Shown: one piece after another, positions 50,609-58,659 of the stretch
Position numbering within the stretch: the stretch's first letter is position 1
Layout of the letters: every line of letters starts with the position of its first letter
Program-made: the position numbers and the translations under genes
Origin: Sulfurospirillum diekertiae
GTDB lineage: Bacteria; Campylobacterota; Campylobacteria; Campylobacterales; Sulfurospirillaceae
Assembly: GCF_011769985.2 (NCBI RefSeq)
Contig: NZ_CP039734.2
Coordinates: forward strand, 1,984,001 to 2,048,000
Length of the DNA: 64,000 bases
Direction: 5' to 3'
The notes under the pieces: generated by a model
Databases searched by the model: none
The model's input: only the letters and a program-made list of their open reading frames with translations
What the model was told of the DNA's origin: nothing

Positions 50609-53600
50609 ATGGAAAAATTCTTTAAAGTGTTTCTGGTTTTTTGGCTTTTTGTTGGTTCATTTGCGTATGCAGATGATTACCTTGTCACTGTGAATTCAGC
50701 TTACGAAGTTGATTATATGTTCACAATTTTAAATGCTATTTCGATGATCTTTCATGACGAAAGTTATCTAAAATTGCTTAAACTTCTCGTCCTTTTTGGT
50801 TCAGCTGTTGCCTTGTATCAATGGGCATTTTCTCCAAATATTGAAGGCGGGAAATCGTTCACGAAATATCATATCTTCATTACTTTATTTCTCGTTGCTG
50901 TGTTCTCAATGAGTAGCACAATTTTCGTAAAAACTGAAAATTATCCTATGTATTATGAAGATAATAGCACGTCACCGACCACAGGAATTGCAGTAAAAGT
51001 TCCTTCTGTTGTTGCTTTTTCTTATTCCTTTTTGTCTTCATTTGGTCAAGAAATGACAGGATTATTCACAACAGCTGTAAGCGATGTGGGAGGTGGTAGC
51101 TATTCGATTTCTCGTGGTGGATATGCTTCTTCAATTAAAGATGCTATCGATATTTTAAATCAGAACCCTTCAAATGCTTCACCTGTTTATGCAAACGATG
51201 TGGAAGCGTTCTTCTCTGATTGTATTTTTATCCCTTTTTCAAGTAAAGAATCTGACGGAGTTCGCCATATTTCAGCCATTTTCAAAACAAATAACATAAA
51301 GAATTTAATTTCAGGATGGTATGCGAGCGGTGAAACTGTGGGAGGAATAGATGCAGGTTCTTTTTCATCTGAGAGAAACGGTGCAATGTATTCATGTAGC
51401 TCACTATGGGATAAAATCGTAAATGAGGATATGACAGAATACACATCAAATTTTTCAACAGTGTTTAAAAATGCTGATGACAGGGATGTCGGATTTCTAA
51501 CTAAATCATATGGCTTACCAAAATCAAATTTCGATGAAATAGCTATTCAAAGCGGTTTAATTTATGCCGTAGCAAATAATAAATCATTGCCTATGGGCAT
51601 CACATACGCACAGGGAAAAGCTAGGGCGGAATTTAACCAAAATAACTTTTCAAATGGTTATTATATGGCATCTATGCTTCCCAAATTGCAGGGTTTTTTA
51701 AGGGCTTTAATTTATGCTCTTTTTCCTCTTGTTTTTGCTCTTGCCTTTTTACCACATAACATGGGTATTATCAAAAACTACCTAAAAACAGCGGTATGGA
51801 TTGAAATGTGGGGTGTCTCTAGTGCTATTCTAAACTTCTTTCTTATTAAATATGGTGAAGGCTTTATTTCTGGCGATGTCACTGTTAATTCTAGTGCCTT
51901 CATGTTGTCAGAAAGTGCCAATCTTGCTGGCATTGCAGGCTATTTATACCTTTCTGTGCCTGCCATTTCATACGGTATCTTATCTGGTTCACTAACTGCT
52001 CTTTCAAGTGTAGCTAGTGGGCTAACTAAAAATGCTCACTATGAAAGTGGCGCACTTGCCACAGATGCCCAAAAATTGGCATCAAAAGAGACAATGAACG
52101 AAGAAACTGGCGGTAATTTTTCATTTGCCGAAGCTTTACACTATAAAAATATGCAAGCGGGACAAAAAGAAGGAATGCAAACCGCAACAAACTTTTCTAA
52201 TAACTACAAAGATTTATTAAAATACGATGCTAGAAACCCCTACAACAGCATGAATGCGAAGATGGGAACAGCGGGTTCTTTTGATGAAATGATGAATCAA
52301 GAAGTAAAGAAAACAGGGCTAGATTTTGCCTCACTAATGGGTTCAAACAGCATTAATTCAAAAGAAACAGCCTTCAAAAGCTCGGTTGCTGACATTCGTT
52401 CCAAAGTAGCATCAGCGATGATGGAAGACAAATTCGGTGCTAATTTAACGGAAAATGCTTTCACCAGAGACAACGAGAGCCTCATTAAAAATATGACAAG
52501 ACAAAACGAAATCGGCACACAAGCGCAACGTGACAACTTCGCAAAACTTGAAGCGACACAAGATTACCTAACACAGGAACGCCCCAATGCCTATAGAAAC
52601 GACAGAAATGGTGATGGTGTGGTATCACGTCAAGAAATGATGTTCGAGGCAGGATTGAACGCACAGCAAGCTAAAATCGTCATAGCGGATAAATTCGCCA
52701 ATCAAGAGGCTCTAAAAGCAAGTGCAGAAGCTAATAAAAACAGTTCTAATGATAGCATTAGAAACGCACAGAATGGCTTCTCTTCAATGTTCGGAGATGT
52801 TGCGGGTGCAAGTGCCACAGGACGTAAATTCTCGCAATTTAGCGACAATAACAACATGAGAAAAGATGTCTCACAAATTGAAACACAGCTTCACAACGGT
52901 ATTTCAAGTGAAACGGTGGGTGCTTTTGGTGGTATCTCAAAAGTGGGCGACATCAAACATCAACAAAGCGAAAGCGAAACACTAGGTAACATCGTTCCTC
53001 AACTTTTACAAAATGAAAGTGAGATTGCTGATAAATTCCGTTCAAAATACGGTGAAAATGCTGATTCAGCGATGTTCTCAGCGTATGGAACACGTGGTAT
53101 CTTTAAATCAGATTTAACGCAATCATTATTAAATAAGGAGATTTCTGGCATTCAAAATGGTGCATCAGCACAGTTGCAAAGTGGGTTAAATTCATACTTA
53201 CAAGCTCACACAAGCGGTTCACCACTCGAATCTGGCTTAATGAAGACGTATTCAGCTCTTCACGCTAATTATGAAAAGGCGATGAAAGCAGGCGATACAA
53301 GACAAATTCAAGCGATTGAAAGTGCGATGAATTCATCGACAATGCAACCTTTGAAAGAGTTGGCAGGACAATATTTAAACAGCTCAGAAGCTCATAATAT
53401 CGCTTCAAACGCTTCTTCTGCGGTAAATGGCGTATATGCTAAATATGAGAATATGGGTGTAATCAAAAGAGATGGCGGAAGTGTTTCATACCTCGACACT
53501 CAAAAAGCGATAGAAAGCGCATCTGGTGCGGATAAAGTGGCATTAACAACACGTTTAAAAAGTGGCTTAGATGGTCTTTCAGTATCCACAAACAGCATCG

Positions 53601-53815
53601 ATGGAAGAGAAACAAAAGTTACTCAAAATCTTGCAGGTGAGAACATCACAAGCATCTCGAGAGCATCACACGAATTCAGCAACAGTGGAAATTATAACAA
53701 TGATATTTTATATCATGCAGGAAATCACATCGACGGTGAAACACTAGCCACTGGTGTTTCCACAGCTTCCACACTTTTAAAAGTTGGCGGATTAACTAAA
53801 TTTCTTGTCAAGTAA
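50609..53815 (+). CDS. TraG-N-domain conjugal transfer protein (F-type TraG-like)
   Basis: 1068 residues from ATG 50609, with TGGAGG 9 nt upstream. A signal-like N-terminus (VFLVFWLFVGSFAYADD) and TM helices at about 35-105 are followed by a long outer domain. More TM helices lie at about 360-500 (FLRALIYALFPLVFALAFLP and GIAGYLYLSVPAISYGIL). The last ~550 residues are a soluble Ser/Asn/Ala-rich coiled region. TraG of F stabilises mating pairs and excludes like donors. The rest of an F-type apparatus is absent. It is the largest gene of the element and ends in a strong terminator. Confidence 0.7.
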   Translation: MEKFFKVFLVFWLFVGSFAYADDYLVTVNSAYEVDYMFTILNAISMIFHDESYLKLLKLLVLFGSAVALYQWAFSPNIEGGKSFTKYHIFITLFLVAVFSMSSTIFVKTENYPMYYEDNSTSPTTGIAVKVPSVVAFSYSFLSSFGQEMTGLFTTAVSDVGGGSYSISRGGYASSIKDAIDILNQNPSNASPVYANDVEAFFSDCIFIPFSSKESDGVRHISAIFKTNNIKNLISGWYASGETVGGIDAGSFSSERNGAMYSCSSLWDKIVNEDMTEYTSNFSTVFKNADDRDVGFLTKSYGLPKSNFDEIAIQSGLIYAVANNKSLPMGITYAQGKARAEFNQNNFSNGYYMASMLPKLQGFLRALIYALFPLVFALAFLPHNMGIIKNYLKTAVWIEMWGVSSAILNFFLIKYGEGFISGDVTVNSSAFMLSESANLAGIAGYLYLSVPAISYGILSGSLTALSSVASGLTKNAHYESGALATDAQKLASKETMNEETGGNFSFAEALHYKNMQAGQKEGMQTATNFSNNYKDLLKYDARNPYNSMNAKMGTAGSFDEMMNQEVKKTGLDFASLMGSNSINSKETAFKSSVADIRSKVASAMMEDKFGANLTENAFTRDNESLIKNMTRQNEIGTQAQRDNFAKLEATQDYLTQERPNAYRNDRNGDGVVSRQEMMFEAGLNAQQAKIVIADKFANQEALKASAEANKNSSNDSIRNAQNGFSSMFGDVAGASATGRKFSQFSDNNNMRKDVSQIETQLHNGISSETVGAFGGISKVGDIKHQQSESETLGNIVPQLLQNESEIADKFRSKYGENADSAMFSAYGTRGIFKSDLTQSLLNKEISGIQNGASAQLQSGLNSYLQAHTSGSPLESGLMKTYSALHANYEKAMKAGDTRQIQAIESAMNSSTMQPLKELAGQYLNSSEAHNIASNASSAVNGVYAKYENMGVIKRDGGSVSYLDTQKAIESASGADKVALTTRLKSGLDGLSVSTNSIDGRETKVTQNLAGENITSISRASHEFSNSGNYNNDILYHAGNHIDGETLATGVSTASTLLKVGGLTKFLVK

Positions 53816-53818
53816 AAA

Positions 53819-53844
53819 AAAACGGAGAGTAATTTCTCCGTTTT
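53819..53844. terminator. Bidirectional terminator between traG-like gene and integrase
   Basis: AAAACGGAGA (53819-53828) pairs with TCTCCGTTTT (53835-53844), six-base loop. The A and T runs let it act on both convergent genes. Confidence 0.85.
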
Positions 53845-53877
53845 GTCAAAATGTATAATATTAATTACTTTGTCTTT

Positions 53878-54987
53878 TTAGTAATAAGAAACGCTATCTA
53901 ATATCTCTTTTTTTAGTGATAATTGGTATCCTTTTGCATAGGTATCTACCGATAATTTTATTTTATCCTCTTTTTCGTGACCTACTATCTCTTGGATAAT
54001 AGGTAAATCTCTCGGATAATTTTTTAAACATCGGTTCATAAAAGTACCTCTAAATGTATGAAAAAATTTTCCTTCACCCTGCTTTACTACTCTGTAAAGT
54101 TGCCGTAATATTGCTTTTTGAGATGCGTTATCCGTTTTTTCTGGAAATAGAGGAAAATCAATTTCTAAAACCCTTTCTAAAATATCTTTATGGATAGGTA
54201 CTTGTCGCACTCCCGCATTCGTTTTCGATTTTTTAATATCAAAATAATAGATATTAGTTTCTTCATCTTGCTTTATATCATCATTTTTAATATTACAAAT
54301 CTCATTAACACGCATTCCTGTGCGGGTTGCAATAAGGAACGTATCTTTATAGCACTGTTCAAATTCTTCAAATTCAAGAATATTTCTGATTTCTTTATCT
54401 GTATAGTTTACGTGTGGTATTTCTGGGCTACTATCTGCAAGATTTTCAACGCCTTGAACATTGTTTTCTGGGTACAGCTTTCTATCGTTCCCCCACTTTA
54501 CAAACATTTTAACGTAAGCCATATGATTGTTTACGGTTTTATTTACAACTTGCGTAGAAAGATAATCCCTAAATCTCTCAAAATCCTCGATATTAAGGTT
54601 TTCTATACGTTCGTATTTGAAAAAATCTTTTAATTTTGTAAATGTCGCTTCATAGGCTTTATAAGTGCTTGCACTTACTTTTTCTAGTTTTTTCTTGCCT
54701 ACAATAAATTTAGTTTCGAGGTCATAAAATGTGAAGTTCTCTTTATTTGCAGGTCTTTCACCCTTTTTTATCTCACCTTCAATCTGTTCTTCTTTTTTAA
54801 AAATTTGTTGAACTCTTTTATAACTTTTTTCAGCTTCAAGTTCTTTCACTGTGTCTTTTAATTCAGATAAATATTCTCTAAATTCATCAGGAGTATCGTA
54901 TTCAAATACGAACTTATAATCACCATGTTGAAATGTAAACAAAAAATCCTCCTCGCTCATCATGTTTAATGTCTTTTTTCTTTTCAT
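53878..54987 (-). CDS. int: Tyrosine recombinase / integrase of the element
   Basis: 369 residues. The catalytic set is intact: Arg 226 in TRTGMRVNEI, Lys about 254 in KKSKTN, His-x-x-Arg in HTFRGTF (310-313), GH near 336-337, and the nucleophile Tyr near 350 in VDTYAKGY. An N-terminal SAM-like core-binding domain (about 80-190, LSTQVVNKTVNNHMAYVKMFVKWG) precedes it. It is transcribed away from the tRNA, about 190 bp from the tRNA 3' end, the usual layout of tRNA-targeting elements. Confidence 0.9.
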   Translation of the reverse strand: MKRKKTLNMMSEEDFLFTFQHGDYKFVFEYDTPDEFREYLSELKDTVKELEAEKSYKRVQQIFKKEEQIEGEIKKGERPANKENFTFYDLETKFIVGKKKLEKVSASTYKAYEATFTKLKDFFKYERIENLNIEDFERFRDYLSTQVVNKTVNNHMAYVKMFVKWGNDRKLYPENNVQGVENLADSSPEIPHVNYTDKEIRNILEFEEFEQCYKDTFLIATRTGMRVNEICNIKNDDIKQDEETNIYYFDIKKSKTNAGVRQVPIHKDILERVLEIDFPLFPEKTDNASQKAILRQLYRVVKQGEGKFFHTFRGTFMNRCLKNYPRDLPIIQEIVGHEKEDKIKLSVDTYAKGYQLSLKKEILDSVSYY

Positions 54988-55086
54988 CGCAATTCTTATC
55001 GATTTTGTGCGAAGTGATATTCTATAAGATTTACACTTAATCTTTTTTCTAAAATAATATGTGTTTTTTACGATGTATAAATTGCG

Positions 55087-55114
55087 GGTGTCATAGTTTT
55101 TATAGATAGTGTCA
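55087..55114. promoter_or_regulatory. Arm-type integrase site, right end
   Basis: GGTGTCATAGTTTTT, five bases, TAGTGTCA; partner of 42495-42523. A further TAGTGACG lies just after it. The right att core begins 66 bp later. Confidence 0.6.
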
Positions 55115-55179
55115 TATAGTGACGGTATAAACTCTTGTGAAGTGCCTAGTTTAGGGGTTTTGTGTGGATTTGAAAGCTC

Positions 55180-55203
55180 GTGGCGGACAGAGAGGGATTT
55201 GAA
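55180..55203. repeat. attR: tRNA-Ser 3' end restored by the element
   Basis: 24 bp identical to 40875-40898; it forms the CCA end, acceptor arm and part of the T arm of the tRNA. Confidence 0.85.
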
Positions 55204-55270
55204 CCCTCGGTCAGGTTACCCCGACGCATCCTTAGCAGGGATGTGGTTTCAGCCACTCACCCATCTGTCC
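55181..55270 (-). tRNA. tRNA-Ser (anticodon GCU)
   Basis: 90 nt with encoded CCA. The acceptor stem GGACAG pairs with CTGTCC. The anticodon GCT (55234-55236) is in the loop CTGCTAA. A long variable arm (CGTCGGGGTAACCTGACCG) marks a class II tRNA. The T-loop is GTTCAAAT. The gene is intact despite the integration at its 3' end. Confidence 0.95.
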
Positions 55271-55310
55271 AAGTAAAAAGTAGAGTGCAAGTATATCAAA
55301 AGTATATAAT

Positions 55311-55342
55311 AAACGGCTTAAGAGACTTTTCTTAAGCCGTTT
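55311..55342. terminator. Strong hairpin terminator near tRNA-Ser
   Basis: AAACGGCTTAAG (55311-55322) and CTTAAGCCGTTT (55331-55342) form a perfect 12-bp stem. It ends the 47-residue gene on the minus strand. Confidence 0.8.
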
Positions 55343-55347
55343 ATCGA

Positions 55348-55491
55348 TTAAATATAAGCGGCATCTTGCGATTTTAAAAGTTTTTCAAGCAGTTTTTGAA
55401 GTTTTGGAACAGAAGATTGATCTGTTTTTTTTGCCTCTTCAATCTTATCTTTTAGCATCACAACCAATTTAACACCTTCTATAAAATGCAT
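55348..55491 (-). CDS. 47-residue hypothetical microprotein
   Basis: 47 residues, MHFIEGVKLVVMLKDKIEEA at the start, mostly helical and charged, no TM helix. AAAAGGAG lies 7 nt before the ATG, and a 12-bp terminator hairpin follows the stop, so it is a well-framed small gene. It lies 44 nt after the AsmA-like gene, probably in the same transcript. No family recognised. Confidence 0.7.
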   Translation of the reverse strand: MHFIEGVKLVVMLKDKIEEAKKTDQSSVPKLQKLLEKLLKSQDAAYI

Positions 55492-55535
55492 CGGATACTC
55501 CTTTTAGATCATGGTTTAATCTAAAAAAGCAAAAT

Positions 55536-57026
55536 TTATTCCGAAACTGGAGCTGGTGGCGTAAGTGGAACCAATTCAGGTTGCTTAATCACTCCATCAT
55601 AGAAAACGGTACAATTTTCATCATTTTGCTTGGGTTGCGTATGTGTTATTTTTGATTTTGTGGTAAAAGAAAGTACCACATCTTTGAGTGTCGCGACAGC
55701 TGTTGCATCAAGCTTTACAGAAGGTTTGGCATACGTTCCACTAAACTTTTGTTCAACAACAGCACACCCTTTTGTATCCAAAAGAGCTGCTTTAACATCA
55801 ATCAATTTTTCATCAACAGTATTGATAGCGCCCTTGATTGCGATTCTATTAGAAGCTGTGCTCAGTGCTACATCACTTAGTTTGATCTCAGAATACCCAA
55901 GATCAACTTTAGTATTGAGCTCCTTAATCACGCTATTACCGCCTTTAAAAGCTTCAATAGTACTAGATATAAGTGTATTAAGATTTAACTTCTCTTTTTG
56001 AAAAGGATCAAGCACTAAAGCAATTTTGTCTATATCATAACCTTTCAAGGCTATCTCTTCGCCTGAAAGCTGAACAAATCCGTTGAGAGTGCTTTTAAAG
56101 GTCGTACCATCACCCACAAAGAATGAGAGTTTAAAGTCACCATTGGCACTGCCATCCAACAGATCTTTGCCCCATAATTCTTTTGAGAGAGATGCCAATT
56201 TTAGGCCTACAATCTTGCTCTTTAATGAAACTTTCGGTTGTTTACCACAAAAATCAAATTTGCCATTTCCTTGAATTTGCGTATCAAAAAGGGTGTATTT
56301 AAGAGCACTACTAACCGCAATACCATTTTTCAGCTCAAATGACATCGAAATATCCTGCACAGCATAAGCGTTACCATATTGAATTTTGTCGATATGCGTA
56401 TCGGCAGTAAAATAGAGCCCTTGAATACTATGCTTGGAAGCATCATAACTGATATCGTTGATATCAAGATCAACGTGTTCGAAAACAATTTTATTCGTTG
56501 CATTCACATCTGCATAACTGACGGTACTGTTGCTAAAGATAATTTTTTTGGCATTCATGAAAGCGGATACATCGCTCTCTTTTTCAACGGTGGTATTATT
56601 TTCTTTAGTTTTTTTATCAGCTGTTTTTTGTGTTTGCACAGGCAATAAATCATAATTAAACTTACCATCTTTAATTTTTTCTATATTTAAAGCAAGTCCA
56701 TCGAGAGAAAGCTGTGTAACTTTAATCTCTTTTTTAAGCAATGCAGATACGTCAAGTGACACATCAAAACTACTCAACTTAGCAAAAGGAGTCTCAGGAT
56801 GATACGTTGGGTTCGTGACCTCAATATCAGAGACACTAACACCTATAGGTGAAAGGGTAAGCGTGATATCACCACGAATAATCACTTCATATCCGGTACT
56901 CTCTTTAATCGCTTTGTGCAATCGCGGTTTATACTCATTAAAATCAATCACTTTAATAAGAAAGAAAAAAGCAGCAACGACAATAGCAACCAATACCACA
57001 ATACCGAGTACAATCTTTTTAAACAT
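55536..57026 (-). CDS. AsmA-family membrane-anchored protein
   Basis: 496 residues. One N-terminal TM helix (about 4-24, IVLGIVVLVAIVVAAFFFLI), then the AsmA start DFNEYKPRLHKAIKESTGYEVIIRGDITLTLSPIGVSVSDIEV. Long beta-strand repeats follow, with the AsmA-like C domain from about 300. The family forms periplasmic bridges that move phospholipids between membranes. The Lys/Thr/Glu-rich segment near 145 is a flexible linker. It is the last large gene of the kdsA-pyrF operon, 16 nt after pyrF. Confidence 0.83.
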   Translation of the reverse strand: MFKKIVLGIVVLVAIVVAAFFFLIKVIDFNEYKPRLHKAIKESTGYEVIIRGDITLTLSPIGVSVSDIEVTNPTYHPETPFAKLSSFDVSLDVSALLKKEIKVTQLSLDGLALNIEKIKDGKFNYDLLPVQTQKTADKKTKENNTTVEKESDVSAFMNAKKIIFSNSTVSYADVNATNKIVFEHVDLDINDISYDASKHSIQGLYFTADTHIDKIQYGNAYAVQDISMSFELKNGIAVSSALKYTLFDTQIQGNGKFDFCGKQPKVSLKSKIVGLKLASLSKELWGKDLLDGSANGDFKLSFFVGDGTTFKSTLNGFVQLSGEEIALKGYDIDKIALVLDPFQKEKLNLNTLISSTIEAFKGGNSVIKELNTKVDLGYSEIKLSDVALSTASNRIAIKGAINTVDEKLIDVKAALLDTKGCAVVEQKFSGTYAKPSVKLDATAVATLKDVVLSFTTKSKITHTQPKQNDENCTVFYDGVIKQPELVPLTPPAPVSE

Positions 57027-57042
57027 TCTTACCTCTTAATGA

Positions 57043-57726
57043 CTAAATATTTTCAATAATTTTCTTTACCACGCCTAGCGGATCATCACTATGATAAATC
57101 GGTCTTCCCACAACAATAAAATCTGAATGTTGCTGTTTTGCAGTTTCAAGATCAGCCACTCTTTCTTGGTCATGACTATTCTCACCAAAAGGACGAATAC
57201 CTGGCGTAAGCGTTAAGAAAGAAGAAGCCGTATGTGCCTTAATGTCTAAACTCTCATAAACAGAAGAGACAACACCATTCAAGCCACTAGCATAAGCATC
57301 TTGGGCAAAATCAACCGCTTTTTGCGCAATAGGAGTATGATAAATTGCTTCAAAGGAAGCATTATCAAAACTTGTCAGTGCTGTCACGGCTAAAACAATC
57401 GGAGGATTTGGGAAGGTATTGACACGCTCCATCACCGTACGCATTGCTTTGCGTCCGCTGGAGGCATGCACGTTGAACATATCCACACCAAGAGCAACCA
57501 TCGACTCAGCAGCATCAGCCATCGTATTGGGGATGTCATGGATTTTGAGGTCTAAAAAGATTTTAAAATGGGGGTTGATCGTTTTGATCTCATGTAAAAG
57601 GGCTTCACCATCTCGAATAAAAGAGCGAAGTCCCACTTTAAGCCAAACATCTTCACTTTTAAGTTTTTGAATCAGAGTAATATTTTCAGATTTAGTGGGG
57701 AGATCAAGCGCAACGCACAACTTCAT
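57043..57726 (-). CDS. pyrF: Orotidine 5'-phosphate decarboxylase
   Basis: 227 residues. The active-site motif FLDLKIHDIPNTM (D-x-K-x-x-D) near residue 57 and the phosphate loop GRPIYHSDDP near the C-terminus identify PyrF, which makes UMP. LTPGIRPFG is also typical. The ATG follows the nusB stop with no gap (TAAATG). Together with ribH and nusB it keeps the gene order seen in C. jejuni (pyrF-nusB-ribH). Confidence 0.95.
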   Translation of the reverse strand: MKLCVALDLPTKSENITLIQKLKSEDVWLKVGLRSFIRDGEALLHEIKTINPHFKIFLDLKIHDIPNTMADAAESMVALGVDMFNVHASSGRKAMRTVMERVNTFPNPPIVLAVTALTSFDNASFEAIYHTPIAQKAVDFAQDAYASGLNGVVSSVYESLDIKAHTASSFLTLTPGIRPFGENSHDQERVADLETAKQQHSDFIVVGRPIYHSDDPLGVVKKIIENI

Positions 57727-58134
57727 TTATTTAGTTTCTCCATCTCTTGAAATTGCATCTAAAACACCGTTAATAAATTTAGGGCTTGTTTCATTGCATA
57801 GTTTTTTTGCAAGTTCAATCGCTTCGTTAATAATAACGGCATTATCGAGTTCAGAGTACAAAACTTCATACGCGCCCAGTCTTAAAATAGCACGTTCGAT
57901 CGTTCCGATTTCACTGAGATTCCACTCTTTAAGATGATGGTTAATCGCTTCATCAATAATGATTAAATGCTCTTTCACCCCGTGGTACAACCCAAGGGCA
58001 AACTCTTTTTGCTGATTTCGAATTTTTTTCTCTTCAAAAAGTTCGTCTATAAATTTTTCAATGCCAGAATTTCCAATATCTTCTGCATACAATAAACCAA
58101 TAATACTCTCTCGTGCTTGATGTCGTGTTGCCAA
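57727..58134 (-). CDS. nusB: Transcription antitermination factor NusB
   Basis: 135 residues, all helical. The N-terminal ATRHQARESIIGLLYAEDIGN and the C-terminal LRLGAYEVLYSELDNAVIINEAIELAKKL...KFINGVLD are the NusB signature. It binds boxA RNA with NusE in rRNA antitermination. Nine nt after ribH. Confidence 0.95.
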   Translation of the reverse strand: MATRHQARESIIGLLYAEDIGNSGIEKFIDELFEEKKIRNQQKEFALGLYHGVKEHLIIIDEAINHHLKEWNLSEIGTIERAILRLGAYEVLYSELDNAVIINEAIELAKKLCNETSPKFINGVLDAISRDGETK

Positions 58135-58143
58135 AGCGTTTCC

Positions 58144-58608
58144 TTATAGGTGTTTGTAAAGGCTAATAAGTTCGATTAAACCTGTCATAGCTTCAAAGCC
58201 TTTATTTCCCGCTTTGCTTCCAGCTCTCTCAATCGCTTGTTCGATGTTATCGGTCGTTAAAACACCAAATGTGACGGGTTTTTGATATTTCAGAGCTGTA
58301 TTGGCAACGCCTTTGGTTGCTTCTGCCGCAACGTAGTCAAAATGCGGTGTGCTTCCGCGAATAATCGCGCCCACACAACAGACCGCGTCATACTTACCGC
58401 TGCTTAAAATTTTATCGAGTGCTAAAGGAATTTCATACGCCCCTGGCACTAAAATAAGGTCTAAATTTTTTTCTTCCCCTCCATGACGAATAAATGCATC
58501 ACGTGCGCCTTCAACCAAACGATCAGTGATAATATGGTTAAATCGGCTATTAATAATGGCTACTTTTTCTTTACCATTAAGGGAGAGTTTTCCTTCAATA
58601 ATATTCAT
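58144..58608 (-). CDS. ribH: 6,7-dimethyl-8-ribityllumazine synthase
   Basis: 154 residues. [27 protein letters not shown] and [25 protein letters not shown] are the RibH signatures, with the catalytic His in PHFDYV. It joins the pyrimidine and the dihydroxybutanone phosphate in riboflavin synthesis, usually as a 60-mer cage or pentamer. It lies 51 nt after ovoA. Confidence 0.95.
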   Translation of the reverse strand: MNIIEGKLSLNGKEKVAIINSRFNHIITDRLVEGARDAFIRHGGEEKNLDLILVPGAYEIPLALDKILSSGKYDAVCCVGAIIRGSTPHFDYVAAEATKGVANTALKYQKPVTFGVLTTDNIEQAIERAGSKAGNKGFEAMTGLIELISLYKHL

Positions 58609-58659
58609 AATTATCCTTTTACTTTTTCTTATAATACACTATTTTTCGTTACAGTTTAA

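Larger units (their letters stand above)
40875..55203. mobile_element. Integrated mobilizable element in tRNA-Ser(GCU), with a 1.5-kb extra cassette
   Basis: Bounded by a 24-bp direct repeat (40875-40898 and 55180-55203) that equals the 3' end of tRNA-Ser. It carries a tyrosine integrase beside the tRNA, a VirD4-type coupling protein, a relaxase with an accessory protein, an SF3 primase-helicase, iterons and a TraG-N protein. A third, shorter att copy at 42404-42420 and arm-type repeats (42495-42523 and 55087-55114) define a core element of about 12.8 kb from 42404 to 55203. The palindrome TTACATGTAA, frequent outside, is absent inside. No VirB4, pilin or phage structural genes are seen. Confidence 0.88.

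Noticed and set aside
40875-55203. Prophage
   Set aside because: Integrase and an SF3 helicase occur in phages too, but no capsid, terminase, tail or lysis gene is seen, and relaxase and T4CP point to mobilization.
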